Assembly (NCBI RefSeq): GCF_028830055.1
Contig: NZ_CP101655.1
Span: 1,388,132 to 1,452,131 of the forward strand
Source: Pseudomonas serboccidentalis
GTDB taxonomy: Bacteria; Pseudomonadota; Gammaproteobacteria; Pseudomonadales; Pseudomonadaceae
DNA: 64,000 bases
Direction: 5' to 3'
Shown piece after piece: positions 56,484 through 64,000 of this stretch. The position numbers were made by a program, and so were the translations under genes. A model generated the notes under the pieces. It did not search any database. It had not been told where the DNA came from and saw only the letters and a list, made by a program, of their open reading frames with translations. Within the stretch, counting starts at the first letter, position 1. Each line of letters starts with the position of its first letter.

Positions 56484-57671
56484 TCAAGGGTGATAGATAT
56501 CGTCGCGAGTCCAGGGCAGTTCATGGCTGCCATCCGGATGCGCCTTCACCGCCAGAATCTGGTGCAGATTGATCCAGCCACGCGCAAACGCGTAGGCACA
56601 CCCGGCCAGATACAGCCGCCAGATGCGCAATGCCTGATCCGGTACCAGTTTTCCGGCAGCTTCAAGGTTATCCTCCAGGCGCTCGCTCCAGTGGTCGAGC
56701 GTACGTGCGTAATGCAGGCGCAGACTTTCGACATCGACGATCTCCAGCCCTGCTTCGCTGATCTGTGCCGAGATCATCGCCAGGTGTGGCAGCTCGCCGT
56801 TGGGGAACACGTATTTCTCGATGAAGTCGCCGGCACCGCGTCCCACCGGACGGCCATCGGTGTGTTTGGCGGTGATGCCGTGGTTCATCACCAGACCACC
56901 CTCCTTCACTGCGCCGAACAGGACTTTGCAGTATTCGGCGAGGTTGGCGTGGCCGACGTGTTCGAACATGCCGACGCTGACCACCTTGTCGAAACGACCG
57001 TCCTGCGGCAGATCACGGTAGTCGAGCAGTTGCAGTTCGACCTGATCTTCCAGCCCTTCAGCCTTGACCCGCTCGCGAGCCAACTCCAGCTGTTCTTTAC
57101 TCAGGGTGATGCCGAACACCTTGGCACCGAACTCCCGCGCGGCATATCGCGCCAGACCACCCCAGCCACAGCCGACATCCAACAGATATTCGCCGGGTTG
57201 CAGGCGCAGCTTGCGACACAGATGGCGGAATTTGGCTTGTTGCGCCTGTTCCAGGGTTTCGCTGCCGGTTTCGAAATACGCGCAGGAATACGCCATGTCG
57301 CTGTCCAGCCACAGCTGGTAGAACGCGTTGGACAGGTCGTAGTGATAGGAAATGGCTTTGGCGTCGGTTTCCTTGTCGTGCACCGCACGCACTGGCTGGG
57401 CATCATCGTCTTCATCGAGCAAGGCGCTGCTCAATTCGTCGCAGACCCGGATGACCTCGCTGATCGAGCCCTCCAGTTCAAGCTTGCCTTCGACAAACGC
57501 CGCCCCCAGCGCGTCGAGACTTGGATGCGTGAACTGGGAGACCATCGTCGGGTCCTTGACCACGATGGTGACGCTGGGCGCCGGCCCCAGATTAAACTCA
57601 TGGCCATCCCAGAGTCGCAAGCGAAGCGGAAGCTGCAGATTCTGTAAGGCCGGTGGAAGTTGCGCGAGCAT
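56484..57671 (-). CDS. cfa: Cyclopropane-fatty-acyl-phospholipid synthase
   Basis: Uses S-adenosylmethionine to add a methylene bridge to unsaturated phospholipid acyl chains in the membrane, usually in stationary phase or under stress. The 395-residue enzyme has an N-terminal lipid-binding part with VRAVHDKETDAKAISYHYDL and a C-terminal methyltransferase with SAM motif EYLLDVGCGWGGLARYAARE. Also present are FGITLSKEQLELARERVKAE, VSVGMFEHVGHANLAEYC and the late active-site block AGDFIEKYVFPNGELPHL. The ribosome-binding site is AAGGGGGA. Together with cls on the convergent strand it forms a small lipid-remodelling pair. Confidence 0.96.
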   Translation of the reverse strand: MLAQLPPALQNLQLPLRLRLWDGHEFNLGPAPSVTIVVKDPTMVSQFTHPSLDALGAAFVEGKLELEGSISEVIRVCDELSSALLDEDDDAQPVRAVHDKETDAKAISYHYDLSNAFYQLWLDSDMAYSCAYFETGSETLEQAQQAKFRHLCRKLRLQPGEYLLDVGCGWGGLARYAAREFGAKVFGITLSKEQLELARERVKAEGLEDQVELQLLDYRDLPQDGRFDKVVSVGMFEHVGHANLAEYCKVLFGAVKEGGLVMNHGITAKHTDGRPVGRGAGDFIEKYVFPNGELPHLAMISAQISEAGLEIVDVESLRLHYARTLDHWSERLEDNLEAAGKLVPDQALRIWRLYLAGCAYAFARGWINLHQILAVKAHPDGSHELPWTRDDIYHP

Positions 57672-57758
57672 GGAAAATCCCCCTTGTTTCAGACGTCAGA
57701 TCTGAGGGTAGACCATCCTTGAAAAATAGCAGGCTATCGATTTAATTAGCCGAGACTA

Positions 57759-58544
57759 TCATTCCAGACGCTCCAGCATGCCGTCATGCACCCACTGCTT
57801 TAACCAGGTAACGGCTCGAAGTGGCGCGCCCTCACCATAGATGACTGCTAACTCGGCGCACAGTTCGGCAAAACTCCAGCCCTGATTGATCATGCCATTC
57901 AGGGCATTGGCCTCGGCCGACTCCAGACTGCGGTAATTGCACAGCAGATTACTGCGCCAGATCAGGCACACCTGCGGGGCTTCAAGTGCCTCGCTGTCCG
58001 GGAAATCCGTTGCATCCTTGACTGAACGCCACAAGGCCAGACTGTTGAAACGCTGCTCAAGCCACTGCAGCGAGGGCCTCGGTTTGACCTGAAGAGCGGG
58101 CCATTCCTGTGGGGAAAACCCCGCCATCGTCTCGATCGTCAACGGCACGCCGGGCGGCGCATCAAAAGCCAGAGTGAACGCCCACTCCAGCGTCGCCAGT
58201 TCACTCAACGGTGCACTTTGCTCCGGCACCAGATACTCGCGGATAAACGCCTCGAAACCCTGGCCGAGCCAACGCAGGCTGTAATGCGTCGACGGATGCT
58301 GATGGAGGTACGCACCCGCAAGCGTGTCGAACGCTTCATCCCCCAGCCAGTGATAGATCACCGGGAAGTCGTTACGCAGCACCTCGAGCAAACGCGCCTT
58401 GTAGGCGTTGTGATAGATCGCCAGCCCGGTGTCGACACCCAGCGTCGGGCCGCCGATCAGGCTGCTGCTCAAGGCCGGCGGTGCTGCCGTCGACTCCTCC
58501 AGCAGAAAGGCCTCAAATGCCAATTGCCATTCGTTCAGGCGCAT
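57759..58544 (-). CDS. bufC: DUF2063 partner protein of bufferin biosynthesis (BufC/HvfC-like)
   Basis: A 261-residue protein with the N-terminal DUF2063 domain: LNEWQLAFEAFLLEESTAAP, then GLAIYHNAYKARLLEVLRND and FPVIYHWLGDEAFDTLAGAY. In bufferin/HvfABC-type RiPP operons this protein partners the DUF692 enzyme, in analogy to MbnC in methanobactin synthesis, and helps bring in the precursor peptide. Its start overlaps the bufB stop by 10 bp, so it is translationally coupled. No DoxX-like gene (a frequent fourth member) follows; the next gene, cfa, is on the same strand 87 bp downstream. Confidence 0.88.
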   Translation of the reverse strand: MRLNEWQLAFEAFLLEESTAAPPALSSSLIGGPTLGVDTGLAIYHNAYKARLLEVLRNDFPVIYHWLGDEAFDTLAGAYLHQHPSTHYSLRWLGQGFEAFIREYLVPEQSAPLSELATLEWAFTLAFDAPPGVPLTIETMAGFSPQEWPALQVKPRPSLQWLEQRFNSLALWRSVKDATDFPDSEALEAPQVCLIWRSNLLCNYRSLESAEANALNGMINQGWSFAELCAELAVIYGEGAPLRAVTWLKQWVHDGMLERLE

Positions 58545-59380
58545 TTCTGTCTCCCGGCCAAAACCCTGTCACCCAGTTCGCGGGCCTTGTGCAGTTCGTC
58601 GAGCAGCTCTTCGAACGGCGGGAAGTGATCGTCGCGCTCCAGCAGCGTCGCCACCGGCCCGAAGTGCTCCAGCGTGCGCTGATACAGCGCCCAGACCGGA
58701 TCGCTCACCGGATGATCGTGGGTGTCGATCACGTAGTCGCCGTAATCGCTATGCCCGGCCAGATGCAGCTGACGCACCTTGTCCTTGGGCAAACTCTGAA
58801 TGAACGTCCACGGATCGAAGCCATGATTACGTGAGCTGACGTAGACGTTGTTGACGTCCAGCAGCAATTCGCAGCCGCTGACGTGACTAAGGGCCTGCAG
58901 AAATTCCCACTCAGTGAAATCATCGGCGGCTACGCGCACGTAACTGGAAACGTTCTCCAGCACCAATGGCCGCTGCAACACGTCCTGCACCTGTGCCACT
59001 CGGGCGGCGATGTATTCAAGGCTTTCTTCGGTGTAGGGCAGCGGCAGCAGGTCATGCAACTGATGGGCATTGCCGCGGCTCCAGCACAGGTGATCGGAGA
59101 TCCACGCCGGTTTGACCCGTTCGGCCAGTTGCTTGAGTTGTTTGAGATAGTCCGGATCGAGCGCATGCGGCCCACCGATGGACAGGGACACGCCATGCAT
59201 CACCACGGGGTAGCGTTCGGCGATGGCGTCGAGGAAGTACAAGGCTTTGCCGCCCTGCACCATGAAGTTTTCGGAAACCACTTCGAACCAGTCCACGTCC
59301 GGCGACTGTTCGAGGATCTGTTGGTAATAGGCGCTGCGCAAACCCAGGCCATAACCCAGGAAAGGAACGGAAGCTGACAT
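58535..59380 (-). CDS. bufB: DUF692 multinuclear-iron peptide-modifying enzyme (BufB/HvfB-like)
   Basis: A 281-residue DUF692 (MbnB-like) enzyme, a TIM-barrel Fe oxidase that converts precursor-peptide cysteines to modified groups such as oxazolone/thioamide or thiooxazole, depending on the system. Visible family features are FLGYGLGLRSAYYQQILEQS, the His-rich metal-site blocks VVMHGVSLSIGGPHALD and WISDHLCWS, plus LVLENVSSYV, LLLDVNNVYVSS and HLAGHSDYGDYVIDTHDHPV. AAGGAG lies upstream of the ATG at 59380; the frame is open further upstream but that part is not conserved. It lies 64 bp after the precursor gene. Confidence 0.9.
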   Translation of the reverse strand: MSASVPFLGYGLGLRSAYYQQILEQSPDVDWFEVVSENFMVQGGKALYFLDAIAERYPVVMHGVSLSIGGPHALDPDYLKQLKQLAERVKPAWISDHLCWSRGNAHQLHDLLPLPYTEESLEYIAARVAQVQDVLQRPLVLENVSSYVRVAADDFTEWEFLQALSHVSGCELLLDVNNVYVSSRNHGFDPWTFIQSLPKDKVRQLHLAGHSDYGDYVIDTHDHPVSDPVWALYQRTLEHFGPVATLLERDDHFPPFEELLDELHKARELGDRVLAGRQKCA

Positions 59381-59444
59381 GCCAGGACTCCTTTGCAAAG
59401 TGGCCGCAGCGGCATCACCCGCTGCGGCAGCACTCACAGGTGGC

Positions 59445-59696
59445 TTACTCGCCGACCTTGCCACCGGCTTTTTCACAAGCCGACTGAGTCATGGCCTTGA
59501 AGCCCTGGCCCTTGCAGGAACCCATGCCTTTGCACGCGTGGTCCTTGGTCTTGCAGTCGTTCTGGCCTTTGCAGGCGTTCACGCCGTAGCAGTGAACCTG
59601 GGCATCAGCCGCCATGGCGTTGGTGGCGACACCGGCAAACATCGTGGCAGCGGCCAAAGCGAGAGCGGCACCGGCAGCAGCGGTCTTGATCGTCAT
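59445..59696 (-). CDS. bufA1: Bufferin-type metallophore precursor (DUF2282)
   Basis: An 83-residue RiPP precursor. A Sec signal peptide (residues ~1-30, ending AMAADAQ) directs it to the periplasm, which is unusual for RiPPs and typical for bufferins. The core has six cysteines at residues 36, 42, 48, 55, 61 and 74, with repeated ACKG, SCKG and DCK units. Bufferins are recently described peptides that bind excess copper after DUF692/DUF2063 modification. GAGGA lies 8 bp before the ATG. Copper induction is expected from the family; no operator was identified by eye. Confidence 0.88.
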   Translation of the reverse strand: MTIKTAAAGAALALAAATMFAGVATNAMAADAQVHCYGVNACKGQNDCKTKDHACKGMGSCKGQGFKAMTQSACEKAGGKVGE

Positions 59697-59805
59697 TTTT
59701 ATATCCTCGGTAAGCGTCAGGGGGTGTCGGCTGGAAGGTTGTTCAGTCCCGACATAGCACTAGAGAGGGCTGCCCCGACGGCGTTACAGAGGTGCAGAAA
59801 TAAAT

Positions 59806-61713
59806 TTAACGATCGTCCTGAAGCTTGAGCAGCGGTTCCTGAAACCGCAACAAACGCCCGGCATTGCCCAGCACCAGCAGCGTGCTGAGGTTATGCAGCA
59901 ACGCGGCAATCATCGCCCCCGCCGCTCCGAGCCAGCCGAAGGCCGCGAACACCACGATCGCCAGCGTCCAGCCCAGACCAATGATGACGTTGACCTGCAA
60001 GGTCCGGCGGCATTGGCGACTCAGCCGTACACAGGTGCCGAGCCGGCGCAGGTCGCTGCCGATCAGCACGATGTCCGCCGAGGCCAGCGCGATGTCAGCA
60101 CCGCCGGCGCCCATCGCGACACCGACCACCCCGGCCTTGAGTGCCAGCGAATCATTGATGCCGTCGCCCACCACCATCGGCCGGAAACCGTTGTCGATTT
60201 CCTTGAGCACGCGATTGAGTTTGTCCTCAGGCAGCGCCTGCGCTTCCACTTCTTGCAGGCCAACCTCCCGGGCCAAGGTCTGAGCGACACTCTGGCGGTC
60301 ACCGGTCAGCAACAACTGGCGACCCAGGCCGAGTTCGCGCAATTCGGCGAGAGCAAACCGCGCTTCCGGTTTGACGCTGTCAGCCAGCAACAGCCAGGCA
60401 ACAAACTCGCCGTTCAACGCCAACCCGGCAATCGGCCCGTCATGCTCGGGAACGGTGGTGGTGACGATGCCCAGTTGCGCGAACAACTCAGGCCGCCCCA
60501 ACGCCGCCTCGCCTTGGGTGGTCATGGCGACCACGCCGAGGCCCTGGCGCTCATGAATATCGGACAGTGGCAGGCTCTGCTCCTGACTGACCAGCCCGGC
60601 CAACGCACGGCTGACCGGGTGACTGCTGGCCGCGCCGAGACTGGCGGCCAGTGCCATCACCGAAGCCTGATCCAGACGCGGGCTGCTGATCGATTGCAAA
60701 CGCAAAGTGCCGTAAGTCAGGGTGCCGGTCTTGTCGACCACCAGCGAGGTCAGGTCCGCCAGCTCTTCGAGGAAGGCCGAGCTGCGGATCAGAATGCCGT
60801 GGCGCGCCGCTACCGCCACCCCGGCAATCGCCGTAGCCGGCGCCGACAGCACCAAAGCGCAGGGACAGGCTGCGACCAACACTGCGAGCATCGCTTGCGC
60901 GTCGTTGGTGACAAACCAGGTCACCGCCGCCAGCAACAACACCAGCACCATGTAGCTGCCGGCATACCGCTCAAGCAGACGGGTGATCGGCGGCTTCGAG
61001 CGCTCGGCGTTTTGCATCAGCGCGATAACTTTGCCCAGTGTCGATTGGTCGCCGGTGCGGGTCACTTCAATGCGCAGCAAGCCATCGAGGTTGATCGCCC
61101 CGCCGAACACCGTCATGCCCACCGCCGTTTCGACCGGAACCGACTCGCCAGTGATCGATGCTGTGTCGAGGCTGGCCTGGCCGAACAGCACCCGACCATC
61201 CGCCGGGACCCGATCACCGGCGCGCACCTCTACGGTGTCGCCCGGTTTGAGCGTGCCGTTATCCACTTCGATGATTGAGCCGTCTGCCTGAATCTTGCGT
61301 GCGTGGCTGCGGGTCAATTGACCGAGGGCGTGAATCGCTTCCTGCGAACCGATCACGCTGCGCTCTTCCAGCACGTGACCGAAAATCATGATGATCGGCA
61401 GCAGCGCGGCGGTCAGCAAATCACCGGTCGCCCACGCACCGAGCATCGCCAGCGCAATCAGTTGATCGGTGATGCCGTGCAGGCTCGGGTAACGCAGGCT
61501 GTACCACGCCGAACGCATCACCGGCACCGCCACCAATAAAGAAGCAAAACCCAGCAATAACTGACTGACACCGGTTTGCTCCGGCACCAGCCAACGCCAG
61601 ATCAGACCGAGGCCGAGCAAGCCAAGGGCGAGCATCGCCAGGGTCAATTGTCGTGCAGCGCGGCGCTGTTCGGCCGAGGACAACAGGCTCGGTGCGGCAG
61701 TGGTCGCAGTCAT
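59806..61713 (-). CDS. P-type heavy-metal ATPase (P1B) without N-terminal metal-binding domain
   Basis: A 635-residue metal-transporting ATPase. The transmembrane metal site is the CPC motif in VAACPCALVLSAPATAIAGV (residues 283-285), the phosphorylation site DKTGTLT (D327), the actuator TGES and the hinge GDGINDSLALKAGVVGVAMG. The last segment NLSTLLVLGNAGRLL is typical of Zn/Cd/Co- or Cu-type P1B pumps. The N-terminus enters the membrane after about 25 residues with no CxxC or His-rich domain. It is the last gene of an operon with SPFH proteins, overlapping the preceding stop by 4 bp. The metal is not settled by sequence: CPC is shared by Cu+ and Zn2+ pumps. Confidence 0.88.
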   Translation of the reverse strand: MTATTAAPSLLSSAEQRRAARQLTLAMLALGLLGLGLIWRWLVPEQTGVSQLLLGFASLLVAVPVMRSAWYSLRYPSLHGITDQLIALAMLGAWATGDLLTAALLPIIMIFGHVLEERSVIGSQEAIHALGQLTRSHARKIQADGSIIEVDNGTLKPGDTVEVRAGDRVPADGRVLFGQASLDTASITGESVPVETAVGMTVFGGAINLDGLLRIEVTRTGDQSTLGKVIALMQNAERSKPPITRLLERYAGSYMVLVLLLAAVTWFVTNDAQAMLAVLVAACPCALVLSAPATAIAGVAVAARHGILIRSSAFLEELADLTSLVVDKTGTLTYGTLRLQSISSPRLDQASVMALAASLGAASSHPVSRALAGLVSQEQSLPLSDIHERQGLGVVAMTTQGEAALGRPELFAQLGIVTTTVPEHDGPIAGLALNGEFVAWLLLADSVKPEARFALAELRELGLGRQLLLTGDRQSVAQTLAREVGLQEVEAQALPEDKLNRVLKEIDNGFRPMVVGDGINDSLALKAGVVGVAMGAGGADIALASADIVLIGSDLRRLGTCVRLSRQCRRTLQVNVIIGLGWTLAIVVFAAFGWLGAAGAMIAALLHNLSTLLVLGNAGRLLRFQEPLLKLQDDR

Positions 61714-62771
61714 TTACTGGCTCCCTGAATGATCAGGCGGGAATCGTCTTTCGGATCGACCGTGGTCACGGAACCGGCCTGGCCAAGAACTTTCGGCATG
61801 CGTTCGCGGTACAGACGCAGGAGCATCTGCGGATCGGTGCCCTGTTGCTGCGCCTTGGCCAGGCTCATGACCGTGGCGGTGTCGGTGGAGGCTTTCGCCA
61901 GCCGTTCGCCGGCCTGCGCGTGGGCCACTTGCAGGGTGCGGTCGGCTTGTTCGTTGGCGGTCTGAGTGAGTTTTTCCGCCTCGGTGCGCGCGTTAGCGAC
62001 CGCTTTGTCGGCTTGCTGGCTGGCAGTCAATACAGCGTTGAAGGCGCTGACGGCCGGGTCCGGCAGACTCGACTGAACGTCGACCCGCGCCACTTCGATG
62101 CCGATGCCCTGCCCGCTCGCCTTCAGCTCTGCCAAGCGTTTGTTGATGCCTTGCACCAGATCACCGCGCAGACGCTCGCGGCGTTCGGCCGCCTGATTGT
62201 CAGCGCCGAGCAACTCCGGGCGGGCGACCAGAATCGTGTCCAGATCCCGGGCGGCGGTCAAAGCTACAGCGCTGCGGGTGACCAGCCGATCCAGGGCTGG
62301 CAGCACATGCTCACCCTGCAACACAAAGTCATACGGATCGGTGACCTTGTAAAACACCCGTACATCCAGTTGCACCACACCGGCGTCGCCGGTCAGCAAG
62401 TAGCCGGAACCGGCCAAGGCATCGCTCAGCGGTGTGGCGAAGGTCGCAACGCGGTCAGCCTTGATCGCCTCACTGCTGCGCAGCAGGTTTTCCACTCGGC
62501 GTTCAATCACTCGATCTGCTGCGGGCAGTAAAACCACTTGTTCGAACGGTTGCGGCCAGGCCAGCAACAGGCCGGCATTCTGGATGCGATCCAGTGCACC
62601 AAAGTGCAAAACCACAGCGCGATTCTGCGGATCGATCTGCCGGACATTGGAAAACGCCCACGCCAACGCAGCCAAAACGGTCACCGCGTACAAGGCAAAA
62701 AACGCCAGGCGTCCGGCCTGAATCCACGGACTGCTCAACGAATGTGTTCCACGTGGAACTTCATCACTCAT
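61710..62771 (-). CDS. SPFH-domain membrane protein (HflK/HflC-like), second in operon
   Basis: A 353-residue band-7/SPFH protein. One N-terminal membrane segment (GRLAFFALYAVTVLAALAWA) is followed by the SPFH domain (DPQNRAVVLHFGALDRIQNA, VQLDVRVFYKVTDPYDFVLQ) and a long Ala/Glu-rich helix (ADKAVANARTEAEKLTQTAN). It ends with RLYRERMPKVLGQAGSVTTV. HflK/HflC form ring scaffolds around membrane proteins such as FtsH, but the context here (a P-type ATPase and a His-tailed partner) suggests a metal-related complex, distinct from housekeeping hflKC. Both ends overlap neighbours by 4 bp, so it is expressed in a fixed ratio. Confidence 0.88.
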   Translation of the reverse strand: MSDEVPRGTHSLSSPWIQAGRLAFFALYAVTVLAALAWAFSNVRQIDPQNRAVVLHFGALDRIQNAGLLLAWPQPFEQVVLLPAADRVIERRVENLLRSSEAIKADRVATFATPLSDALAGSGYLLTGDAGVVQLDVRVFYKVTDPYDFVLQGEHVLPALDRLVTRSAVALTAARDLDTILVARPELLGADNQAAERRERLRGDLVQGINKRLAELKASGQGIGIEVARVDVQSSLPDPAVSAFNAVLTASQQADKAVANARTEAEKLTQTANEQADRTLQVAHAQAGERLAKASTDTATVMSLAKAQQQGTDPQMLLRLYRERMPKVLGQAGSVTTVDPKDDSRLIIQGASK

Positions 62772-63808
62772 GGTTGCGATCCGGATTTGTTATCGACAGC
62801 GGGCGGACCGTCCACCAGCACGCGGAATGGCGCGGCGTCGGTGCGCAGGATCAGCTTGGTGTCCGGCGTAACGATGGTGCCGAGGGTATCCAGTGAGCGC
62901 AGCAGGTTGTACAGCTGCGGCGAACCGGCGTAGGCACGGCCGTAGATCTGAGCGGCTTCGACCCGGGACTGCGCTTCGATTTCCGCGGCTTTTACCGTGG
63001 CATCGGCTTGCACAATCCGCGCATCGCGCTCGGCGGCTGAACGGATCTGCGCCGCTTCACGCTTGCCAATGGCCGTGCGTTCGGTGGCGATTGTTTCACG
63101 CTCGGCACGCATCCGATCGACCGTCGCCGTGAGCGTCACCGAGGGCAAGGTCAGCCGTTCGATGCCGACCTGTACCACGCGCACGCCGTAAGTGGCGAGC
63201 AGTTGCTGATCGATCTGCTGACGCAATTGCGCTTCGAAATCGGCGATGCGCACCTGACTCGCATCAGTGTTCACCAGATTCGCCAGGTCGAAACTGCTGG
63301 CGGTGGTTTCCAGTGCCGAGCCGACAAAGGTCCGAATCTGCCGCGCCGCTTCATCCGGCTGGTTCTGCACTGCACGCATGAAACGCTGCACGTTGTCCGG
63401 GTCGCCCTGGACCTGCCACGCCACATAGGCCTGAACGATGATGCGCAAACCGTCGCGGGTGCCGACATCCTGCAAACCGCTGGACGTGGTGCGCAGGCGC
63501 AAATCCACCGGGATCGCCGCTTCGAACGGTGCCGGCCAGCGCCAGCTCAAACCGGGTTCAAGCAACACCCGCGACGGATTGCCGAAACGGGTGATGACCG
63601 TGGCCTCCCCCGAGCGCACTTGCACCAGGCTCGCCGCCGCGACGGCAAACGCCACCAGCAACACCGCCCAGCCCATGCGCCGCCACGGGAACGGGCCCGC
63701 CTCTTCCGGCGCACCGTGGTGATGATGCCCATGATGATGGTGATGCCCGGCGTGGCCGTGATCGTGGCCGCTGTGGTCATGCGAATCGTGAGTGTGCGAC
63801 TGGCTCAA
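62768..63808 (-). CDS. SPFH-domain protein (HflC-like) with His-rich N-terminal tail
   Basis: A 346-residue SPFH protein. The first 31 residues hold 16 histidines, mostly in HD/HH/HG pairs. A membrane segment (WAVLLVAFAVAAASLVQV) follows, then the SPFH domain (ATVITRFGNPSRVLLEPGLS, DGLRIIVQAYVAWQVQGDPD) and a long charged helix. The tail would be cytoplasmic if the topology is as in HflC-type proteins with inside N-terminus, and could bind Zn, Ni, Cu or Co. Translation starts with TTG at 63808, supported by AGGAG 7 bp upstream and by the 4-bp overlap with the upstream stop (TTGA). No ATG precedes the His tail. Confidence 0.87.
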   Translation of the reverse strand: MSQSHTHDSHDHSGHDHGHAGHHHHHGHHHHGAPEEAGPFPWRRMGWAVLLVAFAVAAASLVQVRSGEATVITRFGNPSRVLLEPGLSWRWPAPFEAAIPVDLRLRTTSSGLQDVGTRDGLRIIVQAYVAWQVQGDPDNVQRFMRAVQNQPDEAARQIRTFVGSALETTASSFDLANLVNTDASQVRIADFEAQLRQQIDQQLLATYGVRVVQVGIERLTLPSVTLTATVDRMRAERETIATERTAIGKREAAQIRSAAERDARIVQADATVKAAEIEAQSRVEAAQIYGRAYAGSPQLYNLLRSLDTLGTIVTPDTKLILRTDAAPFRVLVDGPPAVDNKSGSQP

Positions 63809-64000
63809 TGGGCAACTCCTGGTTGAGCGGTGGTGCGCGCGGGCGTCGGGTCAGCCGGCAGCGTGAACGTACGCAGGTCGATGGTCGGCGCATTGCTGCT
63901 GCCGCCTAAACGGTGGTCGAGCACCAGCAGTTTGGCCTTGCTCAGGCCCTGGCTGAGCTGACTGAAATATTGCTCCAGCACAAATGCCTGGCCGGCGCTG
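63805..64000 (-). CDS. C-terminal part of a third SPFH-like protein (truncated by window edge)
   Basis: The visible 64 residues end an upstream gene of the same operon: AGQAFVLEQYFSQLSQGLSK, then KLLVLDHRLGGSSNAPTIDL and a Pro/Thr/Ala tail. The pattern resembles the C-terminus of HflK/SPFH proteins found with this ATPase in pseudomonads, although the part seen is short. Its stop codon shares bases with the TTG start of the next gene, so at least four genes of this operon are coupled in sequence. Confidence 0.6.
   Translation of the reverse strand, partial: SAGQAFVLEQYFSQLSQGLSKAKLLVLDHRLGGSSNAPTIDLRTFTLPADPTPARTTAQPGVAH

Noticed and set aside
61710..63808. Housekeeping hflK-hflC pair
   Set aside because: The usual neighbours (hfq, hflX, purA) are absent. 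The genes are coupled to a metal ATPase and one has a His-rich tail, so they are treated as a separate SPFH set.

Overview
The window is one contiguous, high-GC, gene-dense chromosomal segment of a fluorescent-group Pseudomonas. Three things point there: the AspA, PycA/PycB/PycR, UvrD and FolE2 sequences read as Pseudomonas orthologues; short ATGA overlaps are used throughout; and intergenic spaces carry Pseudomonas-type REP/REPIN palindromes. Gene order matches, from memory, P. aeruginosa PAO1 blocks PA5435-PA5443 and PA5534-PA5541, which lie close to oriC there. No tRNA, rRNA, insertion sequence, prophage or CRISPR array was seen.

Layout. 1-4.9 kb: aspartate/asparagine metabolism (partial LysR regulator, aspA, an alanine/glycine-type symporter, asparaginase). 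5.1-8.4 kb: AraC regulator, acetylpolyamine deacetylase and periplasmic polyamine-binding protein. 8.6-17.7 kb: two very large tandem paralogues of the dermonecrotic-toxin-like family. 17.8-21.2 kb: MocR regulator divergent from PaiB and two GNAT acetyltransferases. 21.3-23.9 kb: homocysteine S-methyltransferase divergent from an amino-acid ABC binding protein and permease. 24.2-26.4 kb: an autotransporter with a Gln-Gln-Pro repeat. 26.6-37.7 kb: the anaplerotic pyc locus with its LysR regulator, a small conserved-type protein, an RpiR/HexR-type regulator, a membrane PAS-GGDEF-EAL protein and uvrD. 37.9-43.4 kb: housekeeping genes (EamA, Tim44-like, SUKH, CPA2 antiporter, thioesterase, pdxY).

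44-54.3 kb is a zinc-starvation island: two G3E GTPases, a DUF1826 protein, a small secreted Cys-containing protein, a cell-wall amidase, folE2, znuCBA, a gamma-carbonic-anhydrase-like protein and a dihydroorotase paralogue. Two near-perfect Zur-type palindromes (47315-47327 and 49023-49035) sit at its two divergent promoter regions. The logic is uptake (Znu), zinc allocation (GTPases) and backup enzymes for zinc-dependent steps.

54.4-64 kb: envelope and metal genes. These are a DUF3617 protein, cardiolipin synthase, cyclopropane fatty acid synthase, a bufferin-type copper RiPP operon (DUF2282/DUF692/DUF2063), and a translationally coupled operon of at least three SPFH/HflK-HflC-like proteins, one with a strongly His-rich tail, ending in a P-type metal ATPase that lacks an N-terminal metal-binding domain.

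Most interesting leads: the SPFH/His-tail/P-type ATPase operon; a 12-bp-periodic array of DnaA-box-like sequences inside the MocR gene; the tandem giant toxin-like genes without a recognisable immunity gene; and the rearranged Zur island with its uncharacterised secreted protein.
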